Shown one piece after another: positions 47,721 to 58,373 of a stretch of 64,000 nt of DNA (its first letter is position 1; every line of letters begins with the position of its first letter). The translations under genes and the position numbers were made by a program. Below the pieces are notes generated by a model that was not told where the DNA came from, made no database searches, and saw only the letters and a program-made list of their open reading frames with translations. The stretch is taken from positions 1 through 64,000 of the forward strand of contig NZ_JAOQNG010000001.1 of the NCBI RefSeq assembly GCF_025961225.1. The letters run 5' to 3'. Origin of the DNA: Azospirillum canadense (lineage in GTDB: Bacteria > Pseudomonadota > Alphaproteobacteria > Azospirillales > Azospirillaceae).

Positions 47721-48938
47721 ATGGCGACCCTGGCCGGCCCAAACCCGCCCGACACCACACCACCCAACACCACCTTGCCTGATGTCTTCTTCAAGGCCGC
47801 CTCGGCCACCGGCAGCGACCCCACGGGCGCTGACTGGGGGCAGCTGGTCAAGGCGTGCCTGGACGAGTTGGGGCCGGTGGAGGGCTGCAACCTCGGTTTC
47901 CTCTACATAACCGACGCGCTCGCGGAGCACGCGACCAGCATCGTCACACTGCTGCGCGGCGTGACCGGCATCCGCGACTGGGCCGGAACGGTGGGCATCG
48001 GCGTCTGTGCCAACGACGAGGAGTTCTTCGACCAGCCGGCGATATCCGTGATGGCTGCCCGCCTGCCGCCGGACAGCTTCCGCCTGTTCCCGGTGGTCAG
48101 CGGCGACCTGGAGCCGCTGCGCCGCATGGCCGGCGGCTGGCTGGACAAGCACGGCGCGTCGCTGGCGTTGGTCCACGCCGACCCGCGCCACCAGGATCTC
48201 GCCGGCCTGGTCACCACGCTCGCCGACTCGACCTCCGGCTTCCTGGTCGGCGGGCTCAGCGCGTCGCGGTCGGAGTTCCCCCAGTTCACCATCCCCGGCA
48301 ACACCGCCACCATGACCAGCGGGCCGGTCGGGGACGGCGGCGTGTCCGGCGTGCTGTTCGCGCCGACGCTGGCGGTTGCCACCGGGCTCAGCCAGGGCTG
48401 CACGCCCATCGGCCCGATCCGCACCATCACCGCGGCCGAGGACAACGTGATCCTGGAGATCGACGGCCGCCCGGCCCTGGACGTCTTCAAGGAGGACATC
48501 GGGGAGATCCTGGCCCGCGACCTGCGCCGGGTGTCCGGCTATATCTTCGCCGGCCTGCCCATCCGCGGGTCGGACACCGCCGACTATTTGGTCCGCGACC
48601 TGATCGCCATCGACCCGCGCGCGGGCTGGATTTCCGTCGCCCACCGGGTGCAGAGCGGACAGCCCATCCTGTTCACCCGCCGCGACCAGCAGAGCGCCGA
48701 GGCCGACATGCGGCGCATGCTTGCCAATCTGAAAAAACGCGTGAAGACCACGCCCAAGGGAGCCATCTACGTCAGCTGCATCGCCCGCGGCCCAAGCCTG
48801 TTCGGCGACGGCAGCCAGGAGTTGGCGATGATCCGCGAGACCTTCGGCGACATCCCCTTGGCCGGCTTCTTCGCCAGCGGCGAGATTTCCCACAACCGCC
48901 TGTACGGATACACGGGCGTGCTGACCCTGTTCCTTTAA
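47721..48938 (+). CDS. FIST N- and C-domain protein
   Basis: The 405-residue soluble protein has a FIST N domain (about 45-240, GCNLGFLYITDALAEHATSIVTLLRG) followed by a FIST C domain (about 250-400, YVSCIARGPSLFGDGSQELAMI, then PLAGFFASGEI). FIST is a putative sensory domain found with signalling proteins and often linked to amino-acid sensing. Here it has no fused output domain. It starts one base after the tesA stop and is probably translated with it. Confidence 0.9.
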   Translation: MATLAGPNPPDTTPPNTTLPDVFFKAASATGSDPTGADWGQLVKACLDELGPVEGCNLGFLYITDALAEHATSIVTLLRGVTGIRDWAGTVGIGVCANDEEFFDQPAISVMAARLPPDSFRLFPVVSGDLEPLRRMAGGWLDKHGASLALVHADPRHQDLAGLVTTLADSTSGFLVGGLSASRSEFPQFTIPGNTATMTSGPVGDGGVSGVLFAPTLAVATGLSQGCTPIGPIRTITAAEDNVILEIDGRPALDVFKEDIGEILARDLRRVSGYIFAGLPIRGSDTADYLVRDLIAIDPRAGWISVAHRVQSGQPILFTRRDQQSAEADMRRMLANLKKRVKTTPKGAIYVSCIARGPSLFGDGSQELAMIRETFGDIPLAGFFASGEISHNRLYGYTGVLTLFL

Positions 48939-48966
48939 GCCCTAATTCCTTGAGGACTTCACACTG

Positions 48967-50010
48967 ATGCAATACCGTCCGCTCGGCCGCACCGGCCTGT
49001 CGGTCAGCGCCATCGGCCTGGGCACCATGACCTGGGGCCGCCAGAACACCGAGGCCGAAGGCCACGAACAGATGGACTACGCGCTCGACCAGGGCGTGAA
49101 TTTCTGGGACACGGCGGAGATGTACGCCATCCCCCCGACCGCCGACACGTACGGACGTACGGAGGCGGTGATCGGCAACTGGTTCCAGGCGCGCGGCAAG
49201 CGCGACAAGGTCATTCTGGCGACCAAGATCATCGGAGGCGCCGACGGCGGCTTCGCCTGGATCCGCGGCGGCCAGTCCAAGCTGGACCGCGCCAACATCT
49301 TCGCCGCCGCCGAAGCGAGCCTGCGCCGGCTGAAGACCGACTACATCGACCTGTACCAGCTGCACTGGCCCGACCGCGCCACCAACCGCTTCGGCACCCG
49401 CAACTACGTCCACCGGCCGGAGAAGGACGGCACGCCGATCGAGGAGACGCTGTCGGCGCTGGACGAGCTGGTGAAGTCCGGCAAGGTGCGCCACGTCGGC
49501 CTGTCCAACGAGTCGCCCTGGGGCGTGATGCAATTCCTGAAGCTGTCCGAGCAGAAGGGTCTGCCACGCGTCGCCTCCATCCAGAACGCCTACAACCTGC
49601 TGAACCGGACCTTCGAGCAGGGCTTGGCCGAGGTGTCGATGCGCGAGGATGTCGGGCTGCTCGCCTATTCCCCGCTGGGTGCGGCGACGCTGACCGGCAA
49701 GTACCTGGACGGCGCCGTACCGCCGGGCACGCGGCGCGCCATCGACCACCGCAAGTCGCGCTACGCCACCGTCAACGCCGACGCGGCGACCCGCGAATAC
49801 CTGGAGGTCGCGCGGCGCCATGGCCTGTCGCCGACGCAGATGGCCATCGCCTTCACGCTGCACCAGCCCTTCGTGGCCTCCTCGCTGGTCGGCGCGACCA
49901 CGCTGGATGACCTGAAGTCCAACATCGCCGCCATCGACGTCACGCTGTCGGAGGAGGTGCTGAAGGACCTGAACGCCGTGAACGAGCGTTACCCCGACCC
50001 CTGCCCGTAA
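48967..50010 (+). CDS. Aldo/keto reductase (Tas-like)
   Basis: This NADPH-dependent reductase has a TIM-barrel fold and 347 residues. It has the family blocks MQYRPLGRTGLSVSAIGLGTMTWG, NFWDTAEMYAIPP with the catalytic Asp and Tyr, then Lys in VILATKI, then LYQLHWPDR with the catalytic His. The AIPPTADTYGRTE insertion is typical of the Tas subgroup. The physiological substrate is unknown. It lies in a same-direction run between the FIST gene and thpR. Confidence 0.92.
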   Translation: MQYRPLGRTGLSVSAIGLGTMTWGRQNTEAEGHEQMDYALDQGVNFWDTAEMYAIPPTADTYGRTEAVIGNWFQARGKRDKVILATKIIGGADGGFAWIRGGQSKLDRANIFAAAEASLRRLKTDYIDLYQLHWPDRATNRFGTRNYVHRPEKDGTPIEETLSALDELVKSGKVRHVGLSNESPWGVMQFLKLSEQKGLPRVASIQNAYNLLNRTFEQGLAEVSMREDVGLLAYSPLGAATLTGKYLDGAVPPGTRRAIDHRKSRYATVNADAATREYLEVARRHGLSPTQMAIAFTLHQPFVASSLVGATTLDDLKSNIAAIDVTLSEEVLKDLNAVNERYPDPCP

Positions 50011-50025
50011 AGGCACGCTGATCCC

Positions 50026-50568
50026 ATGATCCGCCTCTTCGTCGCGCTCGATTTTCCGGAGGATGTCCGCCAACGGCTCACAGGCCTTGGCGGCGGCGTC
50101 CCCGGCGCGCGCTGGACCGAGGCGGAGAACCTTCACCTGACCCTGCGCTTCATCGGCGAGGTGCCGGAGGACCAGGCGGCCGAGATCGACAACTCCCTGT
50201 CGCAGATCTCGGCCCCGGCCTTCGACGTGACCCTGGACGGGGTGGGCGTGTTCGGCAGCGGCCGCAACGCCCGCGTCCTCTGGGCCGGGGTGGAGCGCAG
50301 CGACGCCTTGTCGCACCTCCAGTCCAAGGTTGAATCGGCGCTGGTCCGCTGCGGCCTGCCGGTGGAGGAGCGCCGATTCTCCCCCCACATCACGCTGGCC
50401 CGGCTGAAGGACGCGCCCAAGGACCGCATCGGCCGCTTCATTGAGGAACGCGGCCTGTTCCGCGCCGGCCCGATCCGGATGGGCCACTTCACGCTGTACC
50501 GCAGCCACTTGGGCAAGGGGGCCGCGGTGTACGAGGCGTTGCGCGAGTATCCGCTCGCCAGGGGGTAG
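50026..50568 (+). CDS. thpR: RNA 2',3'-cyclic phosphodiesterase
   Basis: This 2H phosphoesterase opens 2',3'-cyclic phosphates at RNA ends (formerly called 2'-5' RNA ligase LigT). The 180-residue protein has the two HxTx motifs, HLTL (residues 37-40) and HITL (121-124), in the expected spacing. It is complete and follows the aldo/keto reductase by 15 bases, so the two are probably co-transcribed. Confidence 0.93.
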   Translation: MIRLFVALDFPEDVRQRLTGLGGGVPGARWTEAENLHLTLRFIGEVPEDQAAEIDNSLSQISAPAFDVTLDGVGVFGSGRNARVLWAGVERSDALSHLQSKVESALVRCGLPVEERRFSPHITLARLKDAPKDRIGRFIEERGLFRAGPIRMGHFTLYRSHLGKGAAVYEALREYPLARG

Positions 50569-50611
50569 CCCACCGCGGAACCGGGGGCACCGGTCCGGGT
50601 TGTACAGCACC

Positions 50612-51805
50612 ATGACCACACCGGACGACACAGCCCAGGACCGGGATTCCGCGCCCAAGGAATCGGACATCGCGCGGATCCGGCGTTATCAGGGCATCCT
50701 GAACGATTTCAGCCGTATGGCGGGCGAGACACGGGAACTCAACGCCCTGCTCCAGGTGGCGTGCGTCCAGGCGGCGCGCGGGATCGGGATCGGGCACAGC
50801 AAGGTGATGCGCTACCGCCTGACCAAGGGCGACCTGCTGGTCGAGGCCGGCATCGGCTGGAAGCCGGGGGTGGTCGGCCGGCTGGCCCTGGGGGCCGACA
50901 TCGCGTCGCCGGCCGGGCGCTCGCTCCAGTCCCGCCAGCCCGTGCGCATCGACGACATGCCCTCCAGCACGGAATTCCGCTACCTGCACGTCTTGCAGGA
51001 GCACGGCATCGTGTCGCTGCTGAACGTCCCCGTCTCGCTGGACGGTGTCGTCTGGGGTGTGCTGGAGGTGGACAGCGCGACTCCGCGCCACTTCAGCGAG
51101 GACGACGTCACCTTCCTCGGCACGATGGCGAACATGCTCGGCCTTGCCCTGCGGGACAAGCTGCGCGAACGGCAGCTCACCGAGACTATGGCGAAGGCGT
51201 CGGCGGACCTGGAGCAGCAGAAGATGCTGATGCGCGAGTTGGCGCACCGGGACAAGAACGACTTCCAGATGATCATGTCCATCCTGCTGCTGCAGAAGAA
51301 CAAGCAGCAGGATGCCGACGCCATCCGCGGGTTCAAGCACGCCCTGGACCGGGTCGCCGCCATCAGCATGGCGCACGACCAGCTGACCATGCGCCCCGAC
51401 CGCGGGACGCTCGACGTCGCGGCCTACCTGGGGGCGCTGTGCGGCAACCTGGGGCACCGGGGGGACGGCGTTGCCATCGAGACGCAGTTCGACAAGGCCG
51501 AACTGTCGCACGAACGCGCCGTGTCGCTGGGCCTGATCACGAACGAGTTGGTGACGAACGCCCTGAAATACGCTTTCCCCAACGGCAGCAAGGGCACCGT
51601 GCGGGTCGAGTTCACCGCCGACCCGGCGACCGGCCAGGCCTGCCTGACCGTCGCCGACAACGGCGCCGGCATGGGACCGATGCGGCCGGGCGGCTCCGGC
51701 CTGCAATTGGTCGACGCCCTGGCCCGCCAGATCGGCGCCAACGTCGACCGGCCGCCGACCGACCAGGGAACGACCTTCCAAGTGTGTTTCCTGATCGTGC
51801 GGTGA
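50612..51805 (+). CDS. GAF-domain sensor histidine kinase (HisKA_2 type)
   Basis: The 398-residue cytoplasmic protein has a GAF domain (about 30-185, with the IDDMPSSTEF and LLNVPVSLDGVVWGVLEV phrases), then a coiled coil and a HisKA_2 H-box AHRDKNDFQMIMSILLLQ (His212). The HATPase_c domain has the N-box LITNELVTNALKYAFPNG and DNGAGMG. The HisKA_2/HWE group is common in alphaproteobacteria and often acts in light or general stress pathways. No response regulator is adjacent. ATG 50612 is chosen; the frame upstream overlaps thpR. Confidence 0.9.
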   Translation: MTTPDDTAQDRDSAPKESDIARIRRYQGILNDFSRMAGETRELNALLQVACVQAARGIGIGHSKVMRYRLTKGDLLVEAGIGWKPGVVGRLALGADIASPAGRSLQSRQPVRIDDMPSSTEFRYLHVLQEHGIVSLLNVPVSLDGVVWGVLEVDSATPRHFSEDDVTFLGTMANMLGLALRDKLRERQLTETMAKASADLEQQKMLMRELAHRDKNDFQMIMSILLLQKNKQQDADAIRGFKHALDRVAAISMAHDQLTMRPDRGTLDVAAYLGALCGNLGHRGDGVAIETQFDKAELSHERAVSLGLITNELVTNALKYAFPNGSKGTVRVEFTADPATGQACLTVADNGAGMGPMRPGGSGLQLVDALARQIGANVDRPPTDQGTTFQVCFLIVR

Positions 51806-51818
51806 GGTTCCTGCCCAT

Positions 51819-51973
51819 TCGGTGGGCAATGTTTCACACGGATTTCACGGATTTAGACACGGATAACACAGATTTTTTCCGACTTGCCCAGTCATTGCTG
51901 ATCGAGAAGCACAAGGCTACGCACGATCAAAAAGATCCGTGAAATCCGCGCCCAAATCCGTGAAATCCGTGAA
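51819..51973. repeat. Dispersed palindromic element, family B
   Basis: The left arm from 51832 (TTTCACACGGATTTCACGG and on) and right arm (51954-51973, AAATCCGTGAAATCCGTGAA) are inverted copies. The 5' flank at 51819-51844 matches that of the copy at 5604-5628. It lies between the convergent histidine kinase and UbiH-like genes. Confidence 0.9.
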
Positions 51974-52003
51974 GACTGTGTTGTCCCCCAAGAATCCCGA
52001 ACC

Positions 52004-53254
52004 TTACAGCGGCACGCCTTTGATCATGCGCGGCAGTTCGCCGACCACGCCCATGGCGTGGCGCATGAAGAAGCGCTTCAGCGGCGGCAGGCGGTTGACC
52101 ACGGCCATGCCGATGTCGCGGGCCAGCCGGATCGGCGGGATGTTGTTGGAGAACAGGTGCACCAGCCCGTCGCACACCGCGGCCAGCAGCACCGTGTCGA
52201 AGCGGCGCCAGCGCTGGAAGCGGGCCAGCACCTCCGGCGAGCCGACGTCGAGGCCGAGGCGGTGGGCGTCCACGATCACCTCCGCCAGCGCCGCCACGTC
52301 GCGCAGGCCCAGGTTCAGCCCTTGGCCGGCGATGGGGTGGATGGCGTGGGCCGATTCGCCGACCAGCGCCAGACGCTCCGCGATGAAGCTCTCGGCCAGC
52401 AGGACCGACAGAGGCCAGGCCTCCCGCCGGGTCAGGATCTCGATGTCGCCGAGATAGCCGCCGGAGCGGCGGGTCAGTTCGTCGATGAACTGGTTCTCGG
52501 GCAGCTTCACGTACATGTCGGCCAGGGACGACTTCTCGCTCCACACGATGGAGGAGCGGTTCTCCGTCATCGGCAGCACGGCGAAGGGGCCGTTCGGCAT
52601 GAAATGCTCCACCGCCACGCCGTTGTGCGGCTCCGAATGCCGGATGGTGCAGATGATGGCGGTCTGGTCGTAGGCCCAGCGCCGCACCCGGATGCCGGCG
52701 CTCTCCCGCGCCAGCGAGCGGCGGCCGTCGGCGCCGACCACCAGCCGCGCCTTCACCACCCGCCCATCGGCCAGCGTGATCGCGGCACCGCTGCGCGACC
52801 GCTCGACCTTCACGGCCTGCGCGGGAGCGAGGTGCACCAATCCCGGCAGTTCCGCCGCGCGGGCGAACAGGGCGCGGCGCATGTCCTTGTTGTCGAGGAT
52901 CCAGCCGAAGGGCTGGTTCTTGCCGTCCACCATCACGTCAGTGTGGTCGTAATGCACGAACAGCGGCGAGAACTGGTCGGCGACACGGATGTCCAGGATC
53001 GGGCCGGCGTGCTGTTCCATGTGCTGCCACACGCCCGCCCCTTCCAGCACCTTCATGGAGGCGTAGGCGATCGCCGTGGTGCGGATGTCGAAGCCGTCGG
53101 CCGCGTGATGGTCGGGGCTGTCGCGGTCGATGCAGACCACCGGCACACCCGCGGTGGCGAGTGCCGCCGCCATGCTGAGCCCGGCGAGCCCCCCGCCCAG
53201 CACCACAACCTCGGTCGTGATCTCCTGCGCTGCGGTGCTGCCCGAATCGGTCAT
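52004..53254 (-). CDS. UbiH/COQ6-family FAD-dependent monooxygenase
   Basis: The 416-residue flavoprotein hydroxylase probably acts in ubiquinone synthesis. It has the dinucleotide fold VVVLGGGLAGLSMAAALA near the N-terminus, the DG motif region (VVGADGRRSLAR) and the FAD-ribityl block LALVGESAHAIHPIAGQGLNLGLRD typical of UbiH/UbiF/VisC. Which ring position it hydroxylates cannot be told from sequence. It is divergent from glnZ, an arrangement in line with the Azospirillum glnZ locus. Confidence 0.92.
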   Translation of the reverse strand: MTDSGSTAAQEITTEVVVLGGGLAGLSMAAALATAGVPVVCIDRDSPDHHAADGFDIRTTAIAYASMKVLEGAGVWQHMEQHAGPILDIRVADQFSPLFVHYDHTDVMVDGKNQPFGWILDNKDMRRALFARAAELPGLVHLAPAQAVKVERSRSGAAITLADGRVVKARLVVGADGRRSLARESAGIRVRRWAYDQTAIICTIRHSEPHNGVAVEHFMPNGPFAVLPMTENRSSIVWSEKSSLADMYVKLPENQFIDELTRRSGGYLGDIEILTRREAWPLSVLLAESFIAERLALVGESAHAIHPIAGQGLNLGLRDVAALAEVIVDAHRLGLDVGSPEVLARFQRWRRFDTVLLAAVCDGLVHLFSNNIPPIRLARDIGMAVVNRLPPLKRFFMRHAMGVVGELPRMIKGVPL

Positions 53255-53905
<651 letters not shown>

Positions 53906-54290
53906 GGAGCTTCGCCCTTCGTTCCGGGTCCGTCCGTCCGGCGGACCCCGAACGCGCGGCCATGCCCGCACCTATGCCCGCTGGGGGCGAAGGGGCTGCC
54001 ACTTCTTCTTGGGCCGGCTGGTCTTCTTGGACAGGGCGGACGGCAACTTCGTTCGGGCACCGCCAATCACGGCCAATGCTTGATCCACCGCCGCGAACCC
54101 GCCGGTTTGCGCGGCCTTTGCTTTTCCCATTGCTTCTCATTGTCCGGTTTTGTTCCCTTGTGCGGGGAGTCCACCGCCGGTAGGATCGTTTCCGATTCGT
54201 ACGGGTCACGCCGTATGGGTGCAGTTGCCCGTTCGGCCGGGCGTGATGCCCGCAAATTGGGCCAAACTGATGGGAAGGATTCTCGGCGGC
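53906..54290. other. Noncoding region between glnZ and the aminotransferase gene
   Basis: Apart from a hairpin right after glnZ, I see no gene in these 385 bases. Frames here have no domain similarity. It probably contains the aminotransferase promoter; a T/C-rich stretch at about 54118-54155 is the least GC-rich part. Confidence 0.5.
53926..53948 (+). terminator. Hairpin after glnZ
   Basis: GGGTCCG (53926-53932) pairs with CGGACCC (53942-53948), 20 bases after the glnZ stop. There is no T-run. It is consistent with glnZ being transcribed alone. Confidence 0.5.
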
Positions 54291-55523
54291 ATGTCCATTC
54301 CGGACCTCGGCACCTTCGCACTCGTCAACGACCGGCTCGACCGGCTGTCCGACTATCCCTTCACCCGGCTGGCGACCCTGCTGTCCGGCGTGACGCCGCG
54401 CGCCAACGTCGAGCCGATCCTGATGTCGGTGGGCGAGCCGCAGCACCAGCCGCCGGCCATCATTGACGAGACGCTGCGCGCCAACGCGCACCTGTGGGGC
54501 AAGTACCCGCCGGTCGGCGGCACGCCGGAGTTCCGGGCCGCGGTCGGCGACTGGCTGACGCGCCGCTACGCCCTGCCCGCTGGGCTGTTCCACGCCGACA
54601 GCTCCGTCCTGCCCGTCTCCGGCACGCGGGAGGCGCTGTTCCTGCTGGCCCTGCTGGCCGTGCCGACCTCCAAGGCGGGCCGGCAGCCGGCCGTGCTGAT
54701 GCCCAACCCCTTCTACGCCCCGTACGAGGGCGCCGCCCTGCTGGCCGGGGCGGAGCCGGTGTTCCTGTCGGCAACGCGGGAGAGCGGCTTCCTGCCCGAC
54801 CTCGACGCCCTGACGCCGGAGTTGCTGGAGCGCACCGCGCTGTTCTACCTGTGCACCCCGGCCAATCCGCAGGGGGCCGCCGCCGACGCCGCCTACCTGA
54901 AAAAAGCCATCGGGCTGGCGCGCGAGTACGGCTTCATCCTGGCGGTCGACGAGTGCTACGCCGAGATCTACCTGGACACGCCGCCGGTCGGCGCGTTGCA
55001 GGTCGCGTCCGGGCTGGACCATGGCGGGAAGCCTTGGGCGAACCTGCTGGTCTTCCATTCCCTGTCCAAGCGGTCGAGCGCCGCCGGCCTGCGCTCCGGC
55101 TTCGTGGCCGGCGACCCGGAGTTGGTGTCGCGCTTCTCCCGCGTGCGCAGCTACTCCAACGCCGGCATGCCGCTGCCCGTCCTGGCGGCCAGCGCCGCCC
55201 TGTGGCGGGACAAGGCGCATGTGGAGGAGAACCGCGCGCTCTACCGCGCCAAGTTCGACGCGGCGGAGGCCGCGCTGAAGGGGCGCTTCGGCTATTACCG
55301 GCCGGCCGGCGGCTTCTTCCTGTGGCTGGACGTCGGCGACGGCGAGGAAGCGACGCGCCGCCTGTGGGCGGAGGGCGCCATCCGCGTGCTGCCCGGCGCC
55401 TACCTGTCGCGCAGCAATCCGGGCGAGCCGAACCCCGGCGACCGCTTCATCCGCGTGGCGCTGGTGAACGACACCGAGACCGTCGCCAACGCCTGCGCCG
55501 CCATCGCGCGGATTCTGGGGTAG
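54291..55523 (+). CDS. aat: Class I/II aminotransferase (aat, DapC-like)
   Basis: The roughly 410-residue PLP aminotransferase of the aspartate aminotransferase superfamily has RLDRLSDYPFTRLATLL at the N-terminus, VLMPNPFYAPYEGAALLAG, a YLCTPANPQG block, AVDECYAEIY and the PLP-lysine Lys260 in SLSKRSSAAGLRSGF. The sequence style is close to succinyldiaminopimelate aminotransferases (DapC) of the lysine/peptidoglycan pathway; substrate is not certain. In Azospirillum brasilense an aat gene is described downstream of glnZ, which fits. The start is uncertain: ATG 54291 (MSIPDLGTF) is chosen, with ATG 54270 and 54246 possible. Confidence 0.9.
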   Translation: MSIPDLGTFALVNDRLDRLSDYPFTRLATLLSGVTPRANVEPILMSVGEPQHQPPAIIDETLRANAHLWGKYPPVGGTPEFRAAVGDWLTRRYALPAGLFHADSSVLPVSGTREALFLLALLAVPTSKAGRQPAVLMPNPFYAPYEGAALLAGAEPVFLSATRESGFLPDLDALTPELLERTALFYLCTPANPQGAAADAAYLKKAIGLAREYGFILAVDECYAEIYLDTPPVGALQVASGLDHGGKPWANLLVFHSLSKRSSAAGLRSGFVAGDPELVSRFSRVRSYSNAGMPLPVLAASAALWRDKAHVEENRALYRAKFDAAEAALKGRFGYYRPAGGFFLWLDVGDGEEATRRLWAEGAIRVLPGAYLSRSNPGEPNPGDRFIRVALVNDTETVANACAAIARILG

Positions 55524-55532
55524 AAGGATTTA

Positions 55533-55620
55533 CACCACCAAGGCACCAAGACACCAAGAGTCCACGCCGTGCCGGGCACGATGATTCTTGGTGCCTTGGT
55601 GTCTTGGTGTCTTGGTGGTG
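55533..55620. repeat. Dispersed palindromic element, family A-like variant
   Basis: The left arm 55533-55559 and right arm 55586-55620 are inverted, built of tandem ACACCAAG / CTTGGTGTC units. The right arm has one unit more than the left. The centre contains CCGTGCCGGGCACG. Same design as family A but with a different unit sequence. It lies between the aminotransferase and ftsK, both on the plus strand. Confidence 0.88.
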
Positions 55621-55716
55621 AATTCCCTTCGGTTTCCGACCGCCTTCTTGTCTCAACCCTTCTCCCATTTTCCGGGGGAGAAGGGGCCTTGTTCAGCACA
55701 TCAGGACCCCTCGCCC

Positions 55717-58263
55717 ATGGCACGACCCGCAAGCTCCCGCAGCGGAAGCGGCAAGACCTCCGGACGGTCGGAGAAGCCGCCCTTCTTCTCGCCCGCCACG
55801 CGCGCCTTCGTGGTGGCGCGGGCGCGCGAGCTGGCGGGCTTCGCGTTCGGGATGGTCGGACTGGTCCTGATGGTCATCCTGGGCAGCTACAGCGAGCACG
55901 ACCCGTCCTGGAACTCGGTGCCCGCCGCCGGGGCCAAGGTGCAGAACCTGTTCGGCCTGTTCGGCGCCTATCTGGCCGACCTGATGATCCAGTCGCTAGG
56001 CTGGGCCGCCTATCTGCTGGCGTTGGCGCCGATGGCCTGGGGCTGGCGCCTCAGCCTCCAGAAGAACATCCGCCACCCGCTGTTCCGCTGCGTGCTGCTG
56101 GTCTGGGGCGTGCTGCTGATGGCCATGCTGCTGGCCGGCTGGGCGGTGCCGGACGACATGGACCCGCTGCACATCCGCCCCGGCGGCAGCTTCGGCAAGG
56201 TGCTGCTGGACGGGGTCAGCAACATGCTGTTCGGCGGCGGCCAGCCGGTGGTCGCCACCACCGCCGGCGCCTTCGGCGGGCTGATCCTGTTCATCGCCAT
56301 GGGCCTGTCGATCAGCGAGTGGGCGGCCAGCCTGCGCCAGCTCGGCGGGACGGTCGGCCGCCTGTTCGGCGGCCTGTCCCGCGGCGCCCGCGCCGGCGCC
56401 TCGCTGATGCGGACGCGCGGCGATGCAGCTGTTTCAGGGGCCGTGAAGGGCGCGGCGCGGCGCATCGGCGACGCCGCCCGGCGCGAGCCGAACCTCGCCG
56501 ACGGCAAGGACGCGGAGCGCGGCAACCGACGCGCGCCGGCCTTCGAGGAGGACGAGGATGAGGGCGCCTCCCTGCGCGCTCCCTCGCGCGGCCGTGCCGC
56601 CGGGCGCACCGAGCCGGCGATCGAGCCGCGCTTCGACGACAAGTCGCGCTCCGTCTCCGTGGTGACGCCCGGCACCGCCAAGGCGAAGACGGCGGAGCCG
56701 AAGCAGCGCGAAGTGCCGCGCCAGGCCGCGCTGCACCTGGAGGAGGACGACGGCTACGAACTGCCGCCGCTCGACCTGCTCCAGGTCGTCCCCACCGGCA
56801 GCCGCGGCGAGAAGGTGGACGAGGCCGCCCTGCGCGAGAACGCGGTGAAGCTGGAAGGCGTGCTGTCCGACTTCGGCGTGCGCGGCGAGGTGCAGAAGGT
56901 CCACCCCGGCCCGGTCGTCACGCTGTACGAGCTGGAACCGGCGCCCGGCACCAAGTCGTCCCGCGTCATCGGGCTGGCCGACGACATCGCGCGGTCGATG
57001 AGCGCCGTGTCGGTGCGCGTCGCCGTGGTGCCCGGCCGCAACGTCATCGGCATCGAGCTGCCCAACGCCAAGCGCGAGACCGTGCTGCTGCGCGAGCTTC
57101 TGGCCGCCGACGCCTTCGACAAGAACGCCGGCAAGCTGGCGCTGGCGCTGGGCAAGGACATCGGCGGCCAGCCGATCGTCGCCGACCTCGCCCGCTTCCC
57201 CCACCTGCTGGTCGCCGGCACGACGGGCTCGGGCAAGTCGGTGGCGATCAACACGATGATCCTGTCGCTGCTCTACCGCTTGGCCCCCGACCGCTGCCGC
57301 TTCATCATGATCGACCCCAAGATGCTGGAGCTGTCGGTCTATGAGGGCATCCCGCACCTGCTGTCGCCGGTGGTGACCGACCCAAAGAAGGCGGTCGTCG
57401 CGCTGAAGTGGACGGTGCGGGAGATGGAGGACCGCTACCGCAACATGTCCAAGCTGGGCGTGCGCAACATCGAGGGCTACAACGCCCGCCTGCGCGAGGC
57501 CCGTGCGGACGGCGAGTCGCTGACCCGGCGCGTGCAGACCGGCTTCGACCCCGACACCGGCAAGCCGATCTTCGAGGAGCAGCCGCTCGACCTGAAGGAG
57601 CTGCCCTACATCGTGGTCATCGTGGACGAGATGGCCGACCTGATGCTGGTGGCCGGCAAGGACATCGAGGCGGCGATCCAGCGCTTGGCCCAGATGGCGC
57701 GCGCGGCCGGCATCCACCTGATCATGGCGACGCAGCGCCCGTCGGTGGACGTCATCACCGGCACCATCAAGGCCAACTTCCCGACCCGCATCAGCTTCCA
57801 GGTCACCTCCAAGATCGACAGCCGCACCATCCTGGGCGAGCAGGGCGCGGAGCAGCTTCTCGGCCAGGGCGACATGCTCTACATGGCCGGCGGCGGCCGC
57901 GTGACCCGCGTGCACGGCCCCTTCGTCTCCGACCAGGAGGTGGAGCATGTCGTGAAGTACCTGAAGACCCAGGGCGAGCCCGCCTACGTCGACGCCATCA
58001 CCGAGGAGGACGACGAGGATCTGTCCGCCCTTGACGACGGCGGGTCGGGGGCCGGCGGCGGGTCGGGCGACGACCTGTACGACAAGGCGGTGGCGGTGGT
58101 CTGCCGCGAGCGCAAGGCGTCGACCAGCTTCATCCAGCGCCAGCTGCGCATCGGCTACAACTCCGCCGCCCGCCTGATCGAGCGCATGGAGGTGGAGGGC
58201 GTCGTCAGCAAGCCCAACCACGCCGGCAAGCGCGACGTGCTCGCGCGGAACATCGAGGAGTAG
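55717..58263 (+). CDS. ftsK: DNA translocase FtsK
   Basis: This septum-located ATPase pumps chromosomal DNA during division. The 848-residue protein has four N-terminal membrane helices (about residues 38-205), a charged linker (about 215-370) and the motor domain with Walker A AGTTGSGKS (near 502) and Walker B VIVDEMADLM (near 637). The C-terminal gamma winged helix reads SFIQRQLRIGYNSAARLIERMEVEGVV. ATG 55717 begins MARPASSRSGSGK. lolA follows 110 bases on, the common ftsK-lolA order. Confidence 0.97.
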   Translation: MARPASSRSGSGKTSGRSEKPPFFSPATRAFVVARARELAGFAFGMVGLVLMVILGSYSEHDPSWNSVPAAGAKVQNLFGLFGAYLADLMIQSLGWAAYLLALAPMAWGWRLSLQKNIRHPLFRCVLLVWGVLLMAMLLAGWAVPDDMDPLHIRPGGSFGKVLLDGVSNMLFGGGQPVVATTAGAFGGLILFIAMGLSISEWAASLRQLGGTVGRLFGGLSRGARAGASLMRTRGDAAVSGAVKGAARRIGDAARREPNLADGKDAERGNRRAPAFEEDEDEGASLRAPSRGRAAGRTEPAIEPRFDDKSRSVSVVTPGTAKAKTAEPKQREVPRQAALHLEEDDGYELPPLDLLQVVPTGSRGEKVDEAALRENAVKLEGVLSDFGVRGEVQKVHPGPVVTLYELEPAPGTKSSRVIGLADDIARSMSAVSVRVAVVPGRNVIGIELPNAKRETVLLRELLAADAFDKNAGKLALALGKDIGGQPIVADLARFPHLLVAGTTGSGKSVAINTMILSLLYRLAPDRCRFIMIDPKMLELSVYEGIPHLLSPVVTDPKKAVVALKWTVREMEDRYRNMSKLGVRNIEGYNARLREARADGESLTRRVQTGFDPDTGKPIFEEQPLDLKELPYIVVIVDEMADLMLVAGKDIEAAIQRLAQMARAAGIHLIMATQRPSVDVITGTIKANFPTRISFQVTSKIDSRTILGEQGAEQLLGQGDMLYMAGGGRVTRVHGPFVSDQEVEHVVKYLKTQGEPAYVDAITEEDDEDLSALDDGGSGAGGGSGDDLYDKAVAVVCRERKASTSFIQRQLRIGYNSAARLIERMEVEGVVSKPNHAGKRDVLARNIEE

Positions 58264-58373
58264 CGGTTCCAAGCCCCTCCCCTAGCGAGGCTGGGAGAGG
58301 GAAATTTCGGCGAGCTTGGATCCGCTCCCCGTCCGCCCCATTTCCGCCCGGAACGTTCCGTAGAAGCTGGACC